Part shown: positions 25,070 through 32,445 of the stretch, piece after piece
How positions within the stretch are numbered: position 1 is the stretch's first letter
Layout of the letters: every line of letters begins with the position of its first letter
Source: Deltaproteobacteria bacterium
Lineage (GTDB): Bacteria > Desulfobacterota > Desulfuromonadia > Geobacterales > Geobacteraceae
Length of the DNA stretch: 35,945 bases
Direction: 5' to 3'
Assembly: GCA_021848385.1 (NCBI GenBank)
Contig: JAJZUQ010000032.1
Span: 1 to 35,945 of the forward strand
Program-made: the position numbers and the translations under genes
Notes under the pieces: generated by a model
Seen by the model: the letters and a program-made list of their open reading frames with translations, nothing else
Told to the model about the DNA's origin: nothing
Database searches by the model: none

Positions 25070-25131
25070 TTGCATAAAAAAAGCCTATTTATTTGTCTAA
25101 GTTTATTGACGCAACACAACCTTGACATTTG
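25063..25131. promoter_or_regulatory. Divergent switch region with repeated TTGACATTTG
   Basis: The 10-mer TTGACATTTG occurs at 25063-25072 (over the repressor start) and at 25122-25131 (upstream of the Ner-like gene). Either copy could be an operator or a -35 element. AT-rich DNA lies between. Confidence 0.4.
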
Positions 25132-25154
25132 ACCGCAAAAAAAAGGGGCCAGAT

Positions 25155-25415
25155 ATGAACTCAACCAATCCCATAAACCAGCATCGCAAGATACGCGCCA
25201 CCATGGTGCTTCACGGCGTTACCCAGGGGCAGATTGCCGCGCAGGAAAAGGTTTCCGAGGGGTACGTCACCTTTGTCGTCACCGGCCGGAGGGTCGGCCA
25301 CCGTATTCGGGCAGCCATCGCCCGCGCCTGCGGTGTGTCGGTTACCGAACTTTGGCCGGATGAAAAACCCGACGAAGAGGAGCCCGACGATCCGGAGATG
25401 CCGGCGGCGGCATAG
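25155..25415 (+). CDS. Ner-like phage HTH DNA-binding protein
   Basis: 86 residues. The pattern HRKIRATMVLHGVTQGQIAAQEKVSEGYVTFVVTGRRVGHRIRAAIARACGVSVTELWP is a helix-turn-helix domain of the kind seen in Ner/Cro-like proteins of Mu-type phages, ending in a typical ELWP. An acidic C-terminal tail follows (PDEEEPDDPEM). It is divergent from the CI-type repressor, so it probably controls the early lytic transcript. Start at the ATG after AAAGGGG. Confidence 0.7.
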   Translation: MNSTNPINQHRKIRATMVLHGVTQGQIAAQEKVSEGYVTFVVTGRRVGHRIRAAIARACGVSVTELWPDEKPDEEEPDDPEMPAAA

Positions 25416-25494
25416 GTGTTTTCCGGATCACTTTGAATTCGCGCGCATCCTATCAAATTTGAATTGATTTTAACAGCGGGAAAGAGGAGTCGCA

Positions 25495-25941
25495 ATATCG
25501 AAAAACACACAAAAGATTGACCGCAGCATATCAGCACAGCAGGCCCTGTTCGATACGGGGCTCTCCGAGGGGGAAATGGATGTCGCCCTGGGGTTCAAGC
25601 AGTCGCTTTCCCGCGCCATTGCCGGTTGCGGCAAGGACCGGTACCTGATCGCCGCCGAGATCAGCCGGGCCACCCAGCGGGACGTGTCCAAGGAGATGCT
25701 GGATAAGTACACCTCCAGCGACGCGGCCTACCGGTTGCCGGCCGAGGTGCTCCCCGCCTTCTGCCATGTCACCGGCAGCCTGGAACCGTTCCGGTACCTG
25801 CTCGATCCCCTCGGAAGCGACGTGCTCAACCCGGACGATCGGGATCTGATCGAACTGGCCCGGCTCCAGGAACAACAGAAGGCCATCGAGACCAAGATTA
25901 TGGGCTATTCGGAATCTAGGGTGGAATCACCTCTGACATGA
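25495..25941 (+). CDS. Phage early protein with lost or AUA start
   Basis: The frame opens after a TAA at 25471 and reads sensibly from ATA TCG AAA AAC (ISKNTQKIDRSISAQQALFDTGLSEGEMDVALGF...). AAGAGGAG lies 5 bases before the ATA, exactly where an ATG would be expected, so either AUA is used or the start was mutated; the first ATG is at 25576. The body (SRAIAGCGKDRYLIAAEISRATQ... LEPFRYLLDPLGSDVLNPDDRDLIELARLQEQQKAIETKIM) resembles early proteins of Mu-like prophages. The last ~12 residues (GYSESRVESPLT) come from the junction sequence, so the native C-terminus is lost. Confidence 0.55.
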   Translation: MSKNTQKIDRSISAQQALFDTGLSEGEMDVALGFKQSLSRAIAGCGKDRYLIAAEISRATQRDVSKEMLDKYTSSDAAYRLPAEVLPAFCHVTGSLEPFRYLLDPLGSDVLNPDDRDLIELARLQEQQKAIETKIMGYSESRVESPLT

Positions 25942-26062
25942 GGTCATCAAAGTTACAGGTAATGAATGTGGAAATGTCCACCCCGTAGTTGATCTTGTTG
26001 GAAGAGGGAACACCCATCATGCGAGTGAAAGTGAAAGCATCTTTGTTGAACTTCTGGGGTAC
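25906..26062. other. Junction of foreign sequence (deletion scar)
   Basis: About 157 bases between an early phage gene and the middle of the capsid gene. On the minus strand it reads as the C-terminal end of an unrelated protein: FNKDAFTFTRMMGVPSSNK... SEVIPP followed by TAG at 25918-25916. That peptide looks protein-like and does not match phage neighbours. Terminase, portal, protease and replication genes expected here are missing. Confidence 0.55.
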
Positions 26063-26068
26063 CGCCGG

Positions 26069-26926
26069 ATGATCTCCGATTACCGGGAGACCACGGACTT
26101 CGGCCTCTCCCGGATTATCTCCAATGTCCGGAACGCCCGCGACTTCCGGGCGCTCCCCGCGATCCGGATCGCCTACTTCGGCGACCTGCCGGACGTTGCC
26201 CCCGAGACCCTCGACTATGCCGACCTCGGGACCCTCTCCGACGAGAAGGTGGAATACAGCCTGAACCAGAAGGGTGGCATCATCACCATCACCCGGAAGA
26301 TGATCATCAACGATGATATGGCCGCCGTGCAGCGGATCGTCTCCCGTCTCCCCCGCGCCGCCCGCCGCACCAAGGCAAAACGGGCCTGGAACAAGTTCAT
26401 CAACAATGACACCTACAAGGGTGACGCCACGGCGATCTTCCACGCCAGCCACAACAATCTGGGATCCACCGCCTATGCCGTGGCATCTGCTGTCGCTGCC
26501 CGCACCGCCATCGCCAAGCAGACTGAGCCGGGAAGCGGCGAGCGACTCTATCTCCGCCCGACAACCCTTGTCATCCCCACCGACCTGTGGGATGCGGCGG
26601 TGCAATTGAATCAGACCCGCGGAGTTCCCGGTTCCCCCAACTTCGGGAACTCCATGTTCCAGTATTTCGGCGTTAACAACGAGGGCATTATCGAGTGCCC
26701 CTTCATGACCGACGCCAATGACTGGATGATGTTTGCCGACCCGAAAGATGTGGAGATACTGGAGGTCGCCTACCTGAACGGCCAGCAGGAACCGGAGATG
26801 TTCGTGGCCGATCAGCCGACCATCGGCCAGTTCTTCGTGGCGGACAAGATCCAGTACAAGATCCGCGACGAGTACGAGTTCGAGGCCATGGACTTCCGCG
26901 GCGGGTATAAGGCGGTTGTGGCGTAG
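26069..26926 (+). pseudogene. Truncated phage major capsid protein (gpT-like C-terminal part)
   Basis: 285 residues read from the first ATG, but that ATG has no proper ribosome site and phage-like sequence begins abruptly at RRMISDYRETTDFGLSRIISNV. The rest (GDLPDVAPETLDYADLGTLSDEKVEYSLNQKGG, IINDDMAAVQRIV, KAKRAWNKFINND, DANDWMMFADPKDVEILEVAYLNGQQEPEMFV) is the C-terminal region of a Mu-gpT-like major head protein, which in many phages is fused to an N-terminal prohead protease. The protease and N-terminus are absent because of the scar upstream. The fragment may still be translated, but a capsid is unlikely to form from it. Confidence 0.7.
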
Positions 26927-26949
26927 GCAGTAAACGGTGAAAAGTGAAA

Positions 26950-26970
26950 AGGGCGGGGTCTTCCCGCCCT
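26950..26970. terminator. GC hairpin after capsid gene
   Basis: AGGGCGGG / CCCGCCCT, 8-bp stem with a 5-base loop, followed by GAATTCAAAA and no T-run. Likely an mRNA-stabilising or partial terminator structure; similar hairpins follow two other structural genes. Confidence 0.5.
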
Positions 26971-27007
26971 GAATTCAAAACCAATTTGAAGAAATGGAGG
27001 ATCTCAG

Positions 27008-27451
27008 ATGAAGAAAGTGCTCTTGTCAACCCTGATCTCGGCGGTGCTGATGCTCGGCCTTGTGGCCGCGGCCGTGGCTGCCACCCCCAACCCGTCGCCG
27101 GCCTCGCCCGGCTACATGGTGCTCCCCCTGCAGATTTCCAAGCAGTGGACCACCAGCACGACTGCTGTCGTGAAGTTCAAGGCGCCGTTTCCCTGCGTCC
27201 TGATCAACGTGTATGCCACGGCCCGCGCTTCCGGAGGCACGACTCCGACCCTGACGGTGGACCTGAAAGAAGGGGCAACGTCCAAGCTTTCCACCCCCAT
27301 TAACATCACGGCCGGGACGGTCAGCGAGGGGACACTCACCGCTACCACCCGCATTGCCGATGAATCGGTGTTATCGGTCGACCTGGCCATAGGAGGTACC
27401 ACTCCCACCTGGGATGACATCACCGTGCTGGTGGTACTTAAAAGACTCTGA
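27008..27451 (+). CDS. Phage-locus protein with signal peptide (possible decoration protein)
   Basis: 147 residues. It begins with a convincing signal peptide: MKKVLLSTLISAVLMLGLVAAAVAA, cleavage near residue 25. The rest is beta-rich and Thr-rich (TTPTLTVDLKEGATSKLSTPINITAGTVSEG). Position between the capsid gene and the connector is where a head-decoration protein sits, but such proteins normally lack export signals. GGAGG precedes the ATG. A terminator follows. Function unknown. Confidence 0.75.
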   Translation: MKKVLLSTLISAVLMLGLVAAAVAATPNPSPASPGYMVLPLQISKQWTTSTTAVVKFKAPFPCVLINVYATARASGGTTPTLTVDLKEGATSKLSTPINITAGTVSEGTLTATTRIADESVLSVDLAIGGTTPTWDDITVLVVLKRL

Positions 27452-27472
27452 CGGATTTAACGAGGTAGAACG

Positions 27473-27497
27473 AAGGGGGAGGTCTCCTCCCCCTTTT
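27473..27497 (+). terminator. Rho-independent terminator
   Basis: AAGGGGGAGG / CCTCCCCCTTTT hairpin with a 3-base loop and a T-run, between the signal-peptide protein and the connector gene. Confidence 0.8.
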
Positions 27498-27509
27498 ATC
27501 GAGGTTCCC

Positions 27510-28175
27510 ATGCTGTATGACAACGTAGAGAGAAAAGTGAAGGATGCATCGGGCACCCTGGTCCTGGACGATTACAAGGGTGCCGTCAGCGAGGCGCTGA
27601 AGCGCTACGCCAAGCACCGGCCGCGGGTTCTCGTGGCCGACCTGCCCGGTACCGGCGCCGCCGATCTGGCCCTGCCGGCCGGGTGGAGTGACGGGTTTTC
27701 CGCGCTCCACTCCCTGGAATACCCCGTGGGAAAGATACCCGAGACCTTTCTCGATCCCCGCGATTTCAAGCTGTACCGGAGCCCCGCCGGGCTCAAAATC
27801 CGACTTTTGACCGTTATCCCGACCGTCGCTCAGACGGTGCGGGCTACCTATACGGCGCTCCATGCCGATGAAACCACCGTCTCCGCGGTGGACCTGGACG
27901 CGGTGGCAAACCTTGCCGCCGCCGTCTGCCTACGGCTTTTGGCCGCCAAGTTCGGCCAGACCTCGGACCCGCTGCTGCAGGCGGACGTGGTGAACTACCG
28001 AAGCAAGGCCGATGAATTCCGCCGGCTGGCTGACGCCTTCGAGGCGCTCTACAACGAGCAGCTGGGAATCGGCAAGGAAAGCCATGCTCCAGCGGCGTCG
28101 GCAATCGCCTCGTCGCCGGATCCGAGCAGCAAGGAAAACCTGCCGTTTCGGCTGACCCATGGGAGAAGAGGATGA
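27510..28175 (+). CDS. Phage head-tail connector-like protein
   Basis: 221 residues, mostly helical, with LYDNVERKVKDASGTLVLDDYKGAVSEALKRYAKHRPRV at the N-terminus and a middle beta part (KLYRSPAGLKIRLLTVIPTVAQTVRATYTALHADE). Length and location just after the capsid gene fit a gp6-like head-completion/connector adaptor. The Ala/Ser-rich C-terminus is probably flexible. Start at the MLYDN ATG, which has GAGG upstream; a longer frame would cross the terminator. Stop overlaps the next start (ATGA). Confidence 0.6.
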   Translation: MLYDNVERKVKDASGTLVLDDYKGAVSEALKRYAKHRPRVLVADLPGTGAADLALPAGWSDGFSALHSLEYPVGKIPETFLDPRDFKLYRSPAGLKIRLLTVIPTVAQTVRATYTALHADETTVSAVDLDAVANLAAAVCLRLLAAKFGQTSDPLLQADVVNYRSKADEFRRLADAFEALYNEQLGIGKESHAPAASAIASSPDPSSKENLPFRLTHGRRG

Positions 28176-28474
28176 AACTCACCCTCATCGAAAAGGACAC
28201 CAAGCCGCTTCGCGGCGAATACCGCGCTGACGGCGCCATGGTCGACCTGTCCGGCTACGCCGTTTCCATCAAGCTCGGCTACGCCGTGCCGCTCGTGAAA
28301 GCGGCAACGATCCTGAACCAGGTGACCAACAAGGGGGAGTACGAATTCCCCTGGCTCGCCACCGACCTGGTACTCGGTACCGTCTCCGCCCAGGTCATGA
28401 TCACCAACCCCTCCGGTCAGGTGGAGCACACCGATGCGTTTGACGCGGAGATCGGGCCAAGGATAGCGCCATGA
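28172..28474 (+). CDS. BppU-like small phage structural protein
   Basis: 100 residues of beta-rich sequence: KLTLIEKDTKPLRGEYRADGAMVDLSGYAVSIKLGY and NKGEYEFPWLATDLVLGTVSAQVMITNPSG. The pattern resembles the N-terminal immunoglobulin-like domain of phage upper-baseplate (BppU) proteins. It is coupled by ATGA overlaps to the connector before it and to the DGR target protein after it, so it may be the attachment domain or partner of the variable receptor-binding protein. Confidence 0.55.
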   Translation: MKLTLIEKDTKPLRGEYRADGAMVDLSGYAVSIKLGYAVPLVKAATILNQVTNKGEYEFPWLATDLVLGTVSAQVMITNPSGQVEHTDAFDAEIGPRIAP

Positions 28475-30114
28475 GCAATCAGGTAATCCTCAAGCCGAGC
28501 AGGCCGACGGTCACGATCAAGCCGACCGGCGTGCTGGTGGTCAATGCCGGGCCGGGGCCGCAGGGGGGGAAGGGAGACAAGGGGGACGCTGGCACTACCA
28601 CCTGGGCCGGGATCACTGACAAGCCGGTAGCGTTCCCTCCGGCAGCCCATGTCCATACACCCATCCCCGCCCACTACGCCCGCGACGTCGCCTGGTCGCT
28701 CAAGGGGCGCACCGTGGCCGCCGACCGCCTGACCCTGCTGACCCCCTACGATCTGCTCGTCAACATCAGCGGGACCAGCTACCGCCTGGCGGGTCAGGTC
28801 GAGATCAACCTCTCCCTCGCTGCCAGCTGGGACAGCGTGGCGACTGATTACACCGTGGCGGCCAACCGCGCCGGGCATGATTTCTATGTCTACGCCTGCC
28901 AGTCGGGTGGCGCTGCCCCGCTGATCGTGCTCTCCGGCAACTCCACCGTGCCTGTCGGCTATACCGCGATCACCTCCCGCAAGATCGGCGGGTTTCACTG
29001 CCTCTGCGTGGCCGTCGGCACTATCGCCACCCATCCGCTCACCGACTTCCTGGCGGGCGATATCCTCCCCGAGTCGATATGGGACCTGTCGTTTCGGCCG
29101 GTCTGCTCTCCCGAAGGGATGGCCTACGATCTCAAAAGCGGCATCTGGGTCGACCTGTACCTGCAATCAGGCGTTGCCGGTGCCGCCACCTCGGTCAATG
29201 GTGCCACCATCGCCGATACGCGCACCTGGCTCGACGTGGTGGACGATATGGGCGCGGTGGGCAAGCGGCTGTTGACCGACACCGAATTCCAGCTGGCGGC
29301 CACCGGCAGCAACGAGAAGACCAACATCACCGGCTCGGTCGACCCGGTCACCACCGGCGGCCACGTGGACACGGCGGGCCGGCGGATGATCTCCAACATC
29401 GGCCTGGAGGACGCCTGCGGTGTCATGTGGCAATGGCTGCAGGATCAGACGTACCGGTACGACCCCGACGGCAGCATGAATGACGCCACGGTAGGCGCTA
29501 CCGTCTACCACGCCGCCGCGCCCGGTGGCAACCAGGTCTATCTCAAATACTCGTCGGACAATACCCTTACCCTCTGCTGCAACATGGCTACGGCCCTGGC
29601 GGACAAGGTGGTGGCGTTCGGCGGGTACAAGCTGATTATCAAGCACGACCCAAACGCCGCAGTGGGTGGCGCCCCGGTCTATTTCAAGGACAACGCGACC
29701 CAGCCGGGCCGGTTCCTGGTCAATAACGCCGTCGCCGGACTGACCGCCTACGTCCCGACCAACCACCCGTCGTATCTGCTCCAGGCCACCCACGATGCCA
29801 ACGCGGCCGTTAACGGCCGGGCGCTGTATTACGACGATGGGGCCGACAACCGGCTGGAGGCGAACAACATCGGAGCCGCCAACGCCACCGGCAACCTCGC
29901 CGTGATCGGCTCTGGTACCGTCTGGAATTACTACGTCCTCCCCGGCAACAAGGGCTCGATCTACAAGCAGGGGAACTATGGTGACGCCAAGCTGGCGGCC
30001 GGCGGGTATTGGAATCTTGGGTCGATTTGCGGGTCCCGGTCTCGTGTTGCGAGTTACTATCGCTGGTATGCGTCTTCGGCTTTCGGCGCGCGCGGTTGCG
30101 CCCGGAGCCTTTAA
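28471..30114 (+). CDS. DGR variable protein (phage receptor-binding, C-type-lectin-like end)
   Basis: 547 residues. N-terminal fibre-like part with a short collagen-like run (GPGPQGGKGDKGDAG, about 27-41), then a domain like phage tropism determinants, and a C-terminal lectin-like module with GVMWQWLQDQTYRYDPDG and WNYYVLPGNKGSIYKQGNYG. The last 40 residues (508-547, LAAGGYWNLGSICGSRS...GARGCARSL) are encoded by the variable repeat. Between TR- and VR-encoded forms, 13 residues differ: mostly Asn or Thr in the TR become Tyr, Leu, Ser, Ile, Val or Ala. These would line the ligand-binding face, as in DGR proteins such as Mtd. Its start overlaps the previous stop (ATGA). The target of adhesion is unknown. 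Confidence 0.9.
   Translation: MSNQVILKPSRPTVTIKPTGVLVVNAGPGPQGGKGDKGDAGTTTWAGITDKPVAFPPAAHVHTPIPAHYARDVAWSLKGRTVAADRLTLLTPYDLLVNISGTSYRLAGQVEINLSLAASWDSVATDYTVAANRAGHDFYVYACQSGGAAPLIVLSGNSTVPVGYTAITSRKIGGFHCLCVAVGTIATHPLTDFLAGDILPESIWDLSFRPVCSPEGMAYDLKSGIWVDLYLQSGVAGAATSVNGATIADTRTWLDVVDDMGAVGKRLLTDTEFQLAATGSNEKTNITGSVDPVTTGGHVDTAGRRMISNIGLEDACGVMWQWLQDQTYRYDPDGSMNDATVGATVYHAAAPGGNQVYLKYSSDNTLTLCCNMATALADKVVAFGGYKLIIKHDPNAAVGGAPVYFKDNATQPGRFLVNNAVAGLTAYVPTNHPSYLLQATHDANAAVNGRALYYDDGADNRLEANNIGAANATGNLAVIGSGTVWNYYVLPGNKGSIYKQGNYGDAKLAAGGYWNLGSICGSRSRVASYYRWYASSAFGARGCARSL
29991..30106 (+). repeat. DGR variable repeat (VR)
   Basis: 116 bases at the 3' end of the target gene, stop codon 8 bases further. 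Aligned without gaps to the TR at 30162-30277, it differs at 17 positions, all of which are A in the TR. All 90 non-A positions are identical. The GC-rich end CGCGCGGTTGC is a candidate initiation-of-homing region. Confidence 0.97.
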
Positions 30115-30161
30115 GCGGACACGTAACACGTTGCGAAAAAAAATGGTGGATGGTCTAAAGC

Positions 30162-30277
30162 GCTGGCGGCCGGCGGGAATTGGAATAATGGGACGAATTG
30201 CGGGTCCCGGTCTCGTAATGCGAATTACTATCGCTGGAATACGAATTCGAATATCGGCACGCGCGGTTGCACCCGGA
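30162..30277 (+). repeat. DGR template repeat (TR)
   Basis: 116 bases with 26 adenines, many as AAT codons in the VP frame (GGG AAT TGG AAT AAT GGG ACG AAT). 17 of the 26 adenines are replaced in the VR. It lies in the 298-base non-coding gap between the target gene and the RT remnant; no Avd gene is found in that gap. Confidence 0.97.
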
Positions 30278-30412
30278 TACAGGCACGAGTCAAACTCCTT
30301 GGCTGGATCGTTCACCCTGCCCGGTAGGGACACCGAAAGGCAAAACACACGACGGAGCGCGGGTCGGGCCAGTAGGGCAACCGGACGTCAGGCCCGCATT
30401 AAAAGGACGGTT

Positions 30413-30907
30413 ATGGCAAAGCGGCACGGCAACCTGTTTGAACGGATATGCGAACCAGAGAACCTGTACCTGGCATACCGCAAGGCGCGGCTCGGCAAGA
30501 GCGTCATGGCCAACGTACAGCGGTTTGAGCGGGACGTGGCGGGGAACCTGGAGGCGATACGCCAGAGCCTGGTGGACAAGAGCTTCACCACCGCCCGCTA
30601 TCATTCCAAGATGATCCATGTTCCCAAAACACGGGAGATATACATCCTCCCCCTGGACGGGGACAAGGTCAAGCTCGATGAGGTCGTAAACCGCGAGATC
30701 CTCATCACCGGCCACAGCATCAAGCGCAGCCGGTACGACAAGAACACTAGCGGCAAGTGTTTGACCATTCAGTTCGAGGTCGGCGGACGCCGGCAGGTGC
30801 TCTTCACCGGCTCCGACGTCCTGATAGAGCAGTTCGAGAAATACGGCGACCAGATACCGTTCGCGGCCACCATCAAGAAGATCGACCGGTTTTACACCCT
30901 GTCGTGA
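30413..30907 (+). CDS. DGR reverse-transcriptase N-terminus fused to an unrelated small domain
   Basis: 164 residues. The first ~80 follow the DGR reverse-transcriptase start: MAKRHGNLFERICEPENL, LAYRKARLGK, NLEAIRQSLVDKSFTTARYHSKMI and KTREIYILPL, ending where an intact RT would continue to the palm domain. From about residue 82 the sequence is different (KVKLDEVVNREILITGHSIKRSRYDKN... VLFTGSDVLIEQFEKYGDQIPFAATIKKIDRFYTLS), resembling a small phage protein. The palm, including the YxDD-type catalytic motif, is missing. The reading frame is intact across the fusion (about 30650-30665). AAGGACGG precedes the ATG. It cannot act as an RT; whether the fusion has a role is unknown. Confidence 0.8.
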   Translation: MAKRHGNLFERICEPENLYLAYRKARLGKSVMANVQRFERDVAGNLEAIRQSLVDKSFTTARYHSKMIHVPKTREIYILPLDGDKVKLDEVVNREILITGHSIKRSRYDKNTSGKCLTIQFEVGGRRQVLFTGSDVLIEQFEKYGDQIPFAATIKKIDRFYTLS

Positions 30908-30916
30908 GGAGACACC

Positions 30917-31219
30917 ATGCGCGGCTTTCCCAAGCACTTGAGCACCCGAGACGATTATCTGTACGTGCGGGAAAACTTCCCCCCCGAGCAGTGGCGTCCC
31001 CGCTTTCAGGCGCTCCTGGATGAGCGCTTTGCCTGGCTGCCGGTCGGCCCGCTGGCAGCCGGTGAACCGGGGATAGAGGACGCCACGCACCGGGTGGTTG
31101 AGCATACCGACGAGCGGGAGCAGGTGATTGAGCGGGTGCAGGAGGAATACCGGGAGGACCCGAACGCGGCCATCTTTCGCCTCGGGTTTGCGGTGGCTGA
31201 GGTGGAGGGGATGTTGTGA
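30917..31219 (+). CDS. Small phage protein of unknown function
   Basis: 100 residues, start MRGFPKHLSTRDDYLYVRENFPPEQWRPRF, charged and helical, with a C-terminal acidic helix. No recognised domain. It begins 9 bases after the RT fusion with GAGGAG upstream, and its stop overlaps the next start (GTGA), so it belongs to the structural operon. Confidence 0.65.
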   Translation: MRGFPKHLSTRDDYLYVRENFPPEQWRPRFQALLDERFAWLPVGPLAAGEPGIEDATHRVVEHTDEREQVIERVQEEYREDPNAAIFRLGFAVAEVEGML

Positions 31220-31719
31220 ACCTCTCCATCCGCGTCGATACCAGCGGCGCCATCCTGGAAGGGAAGGCCCCGGCGATCATCCAGGCGGACCTCGACCGGT
31301 TCGTCACCGCGGCGACCATGTATCTCACGGCTGAGGTGAAGAAGCGCACCCCCCAGGGGGTGTCCGGTGCCCAGGGGGGGCTTTTAAGCACCATCCAATC
31401 CGAAGTGACCGGCCGGGGTACGCCGCTGATCAAGGGGATGGTGACTCACGGCTCCCGATACGGCGACGTGATCGAAAAGGGGCGCACCGCCGGCAAGGGG
31501 ATGCCCCCCAAGGGGAGCCTGGTCCGGTGGCTGGAAGTGAAACTGGGGCTATCAGAACAGCAGGCCCGGCGGATCGAGTTCGTGGTCCGGAGGAAGATCG
31601 GCCGGCGAGGGTTCGAAGGCGCGCACATGTTCGAGAAGGCGGTGACGGGAAACCTGGATCGGCTGGAGGCGATGGCGGAGAAGGAAGGGCTGGCCATCGC
31701 AGTGGAGTTGGATAAATGA
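31216..31719 (+). CDS. HK97 gp10-like tail component
   Basis: 167 residues starting at GTG, overlapping the previous stop. MNLSIRVDTSGAILEGKAPAIIQADLDRFVTAATMYLTAEVKKRTPQG and VTHGSRYGDVIEKGRTAGKGMPPKGSLVRWLEVKLGL fit the HK97 gp10 / minor tail family, which forms part of the head-tail junction. Stop overlaps the next gene by ATGA. Confidence 0.7.
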   Translation: MNLSIRVDTSGAILEGKAPAIIQADLDRFVTAATMYLTAEVKKRTPQGVSGAQGGLLSTIQSEVTGRGTPLIKGMVTHGSRYGDVIEKGRTAGKGMPPKGSLVRWLEVKLGLSEQQARRIEFVVRRKIGRRGFEGAHMFEKAVTGNLDRLEAMAEKEGLAIAVELDK

Positions 31720-32162
31720 GCGAAACGACCATCAGACAGCAGATATTCACCATCCTTTCCGCCGTTGCCGGCGTGGGGATGGTCTACGATTACGAGCGGT
31801 GGAGCAATGACTGGGGACAGTTCATTGCCCTGTTCAAGGACCCCGCAACCGATAGCATTCTCGGCTGGGAGATCAGCCGGGCCGGGGTCCAGGGGAACAA
31901 TATCTCCAACATCGAGGAGGACGCCACCCACACTTACCTGCTGCGCGGCTACATGTCCGTCCAGGATGCCGCCGCGACGGAGAAGACGTTCAACACCCTG
32001 GTGGAAACGGTTCGTGCCGCCTTCCGGGGAAACCATACCCTGAACGGCGCCTGTTATGACGCCGGGCCGGCATCGGCCACGGTAATCGACACCCGCATGT
32101 TCGGCGGCGTGCTCTGCCACTACGCGGAGATCCGCCTGCCGGTCAACGAGATTTTGACGTAA
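31716..32162 (+). CDS. Phage tail terminator-like protein
   Basis: 148 residues. TIRQQIFTILSAVAGVGMVYDYERWSNDW at the N-terminus and the alpha/beta pattern with a C-terminal VIDTRMFGGVLCHYAEIRLPVNEIL fit tail-completion proteins of the gpU / HK97 gp9 type in size and position (between gp10-like and tail tube). Confidence 0.6.
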   Translation: MSETTIRQQIFTILSAVAGVGMVYDYERWSNDWGQFIALFKDPATDSILGWEISRAGVQGNNISNIEEDATHTYLLRGYMSVQDAAATEKTFNTLVETVRAAFRGNHTLNGACYDAGPASATVIDTRMFGGVLCHYAEIRLPVNEILT

Positions 32163-32181
32163 CCACAACAAGGAGGCACAC

Positions 32182-32445
32182 ATGGCAAAGATCGACGTAA
32201 AAGTCCGCAGCGACGTGGGCGATCTGGGTATCCACCCGAAGTACGGCGCACTGGTACCCGGCACCACCATCACCATCGAGGAAGAGGAATTCGGCGACGG
32301 CCTGTTCGAGCGCCCGAAGAAGGGGTGGATATCCCCCCTGGAGCAGCAGGACAAGGACGAACGGGCGCGCCGGGATAAGGAAGCGGCAGCGGCTGAAACC
32401 GCCCCTTCTGCGCCGGCAACCAAGGAGGTAATCGACAATGCCTAA
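32182..32445 (+). CDS. Small phage protein of unknown function
   Basis: 87 residues, acidic N-terminus and charged Ala/Glu-rich C-terminal tail (QDKDERARRDKEAAAAETAPSAPATK). Strong ribosome site AAGGAGG. Its stop lies inside the start region of the tail tube gene (8-base overlap). No domain recognised. Confidence 0.6.
   Translation: MAKIDVKVRSDVGDLGIHPKYGALVPGTTITIEEEEFGDGLFERPKKGWISPLEQQDKDERARRDKEAAAAETAPSAPATKEVIDNA

Noticed and set aside
30115-30161. Hairpin CGTAAC / GTTGCG after the variable gene, possibly a DGR cruciform
   Set aside because: Loop of only two bases and a wobble pair; not convincing.
29167-30348. 393-residue antisense frame over the variable protein and repeats
   Set aside because: Shadow of the variable protein gene; repeats within it only mirror VR and TR.
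29978-30412. Long frame extending upstream from the RT remnant through VR and TR (309 residues in total)
   Set aside because: It reads out of frame with the variable protein and through the template repeat; the ATG at 30413 has a good ribosome site and begins the recognised RT N-terminus.
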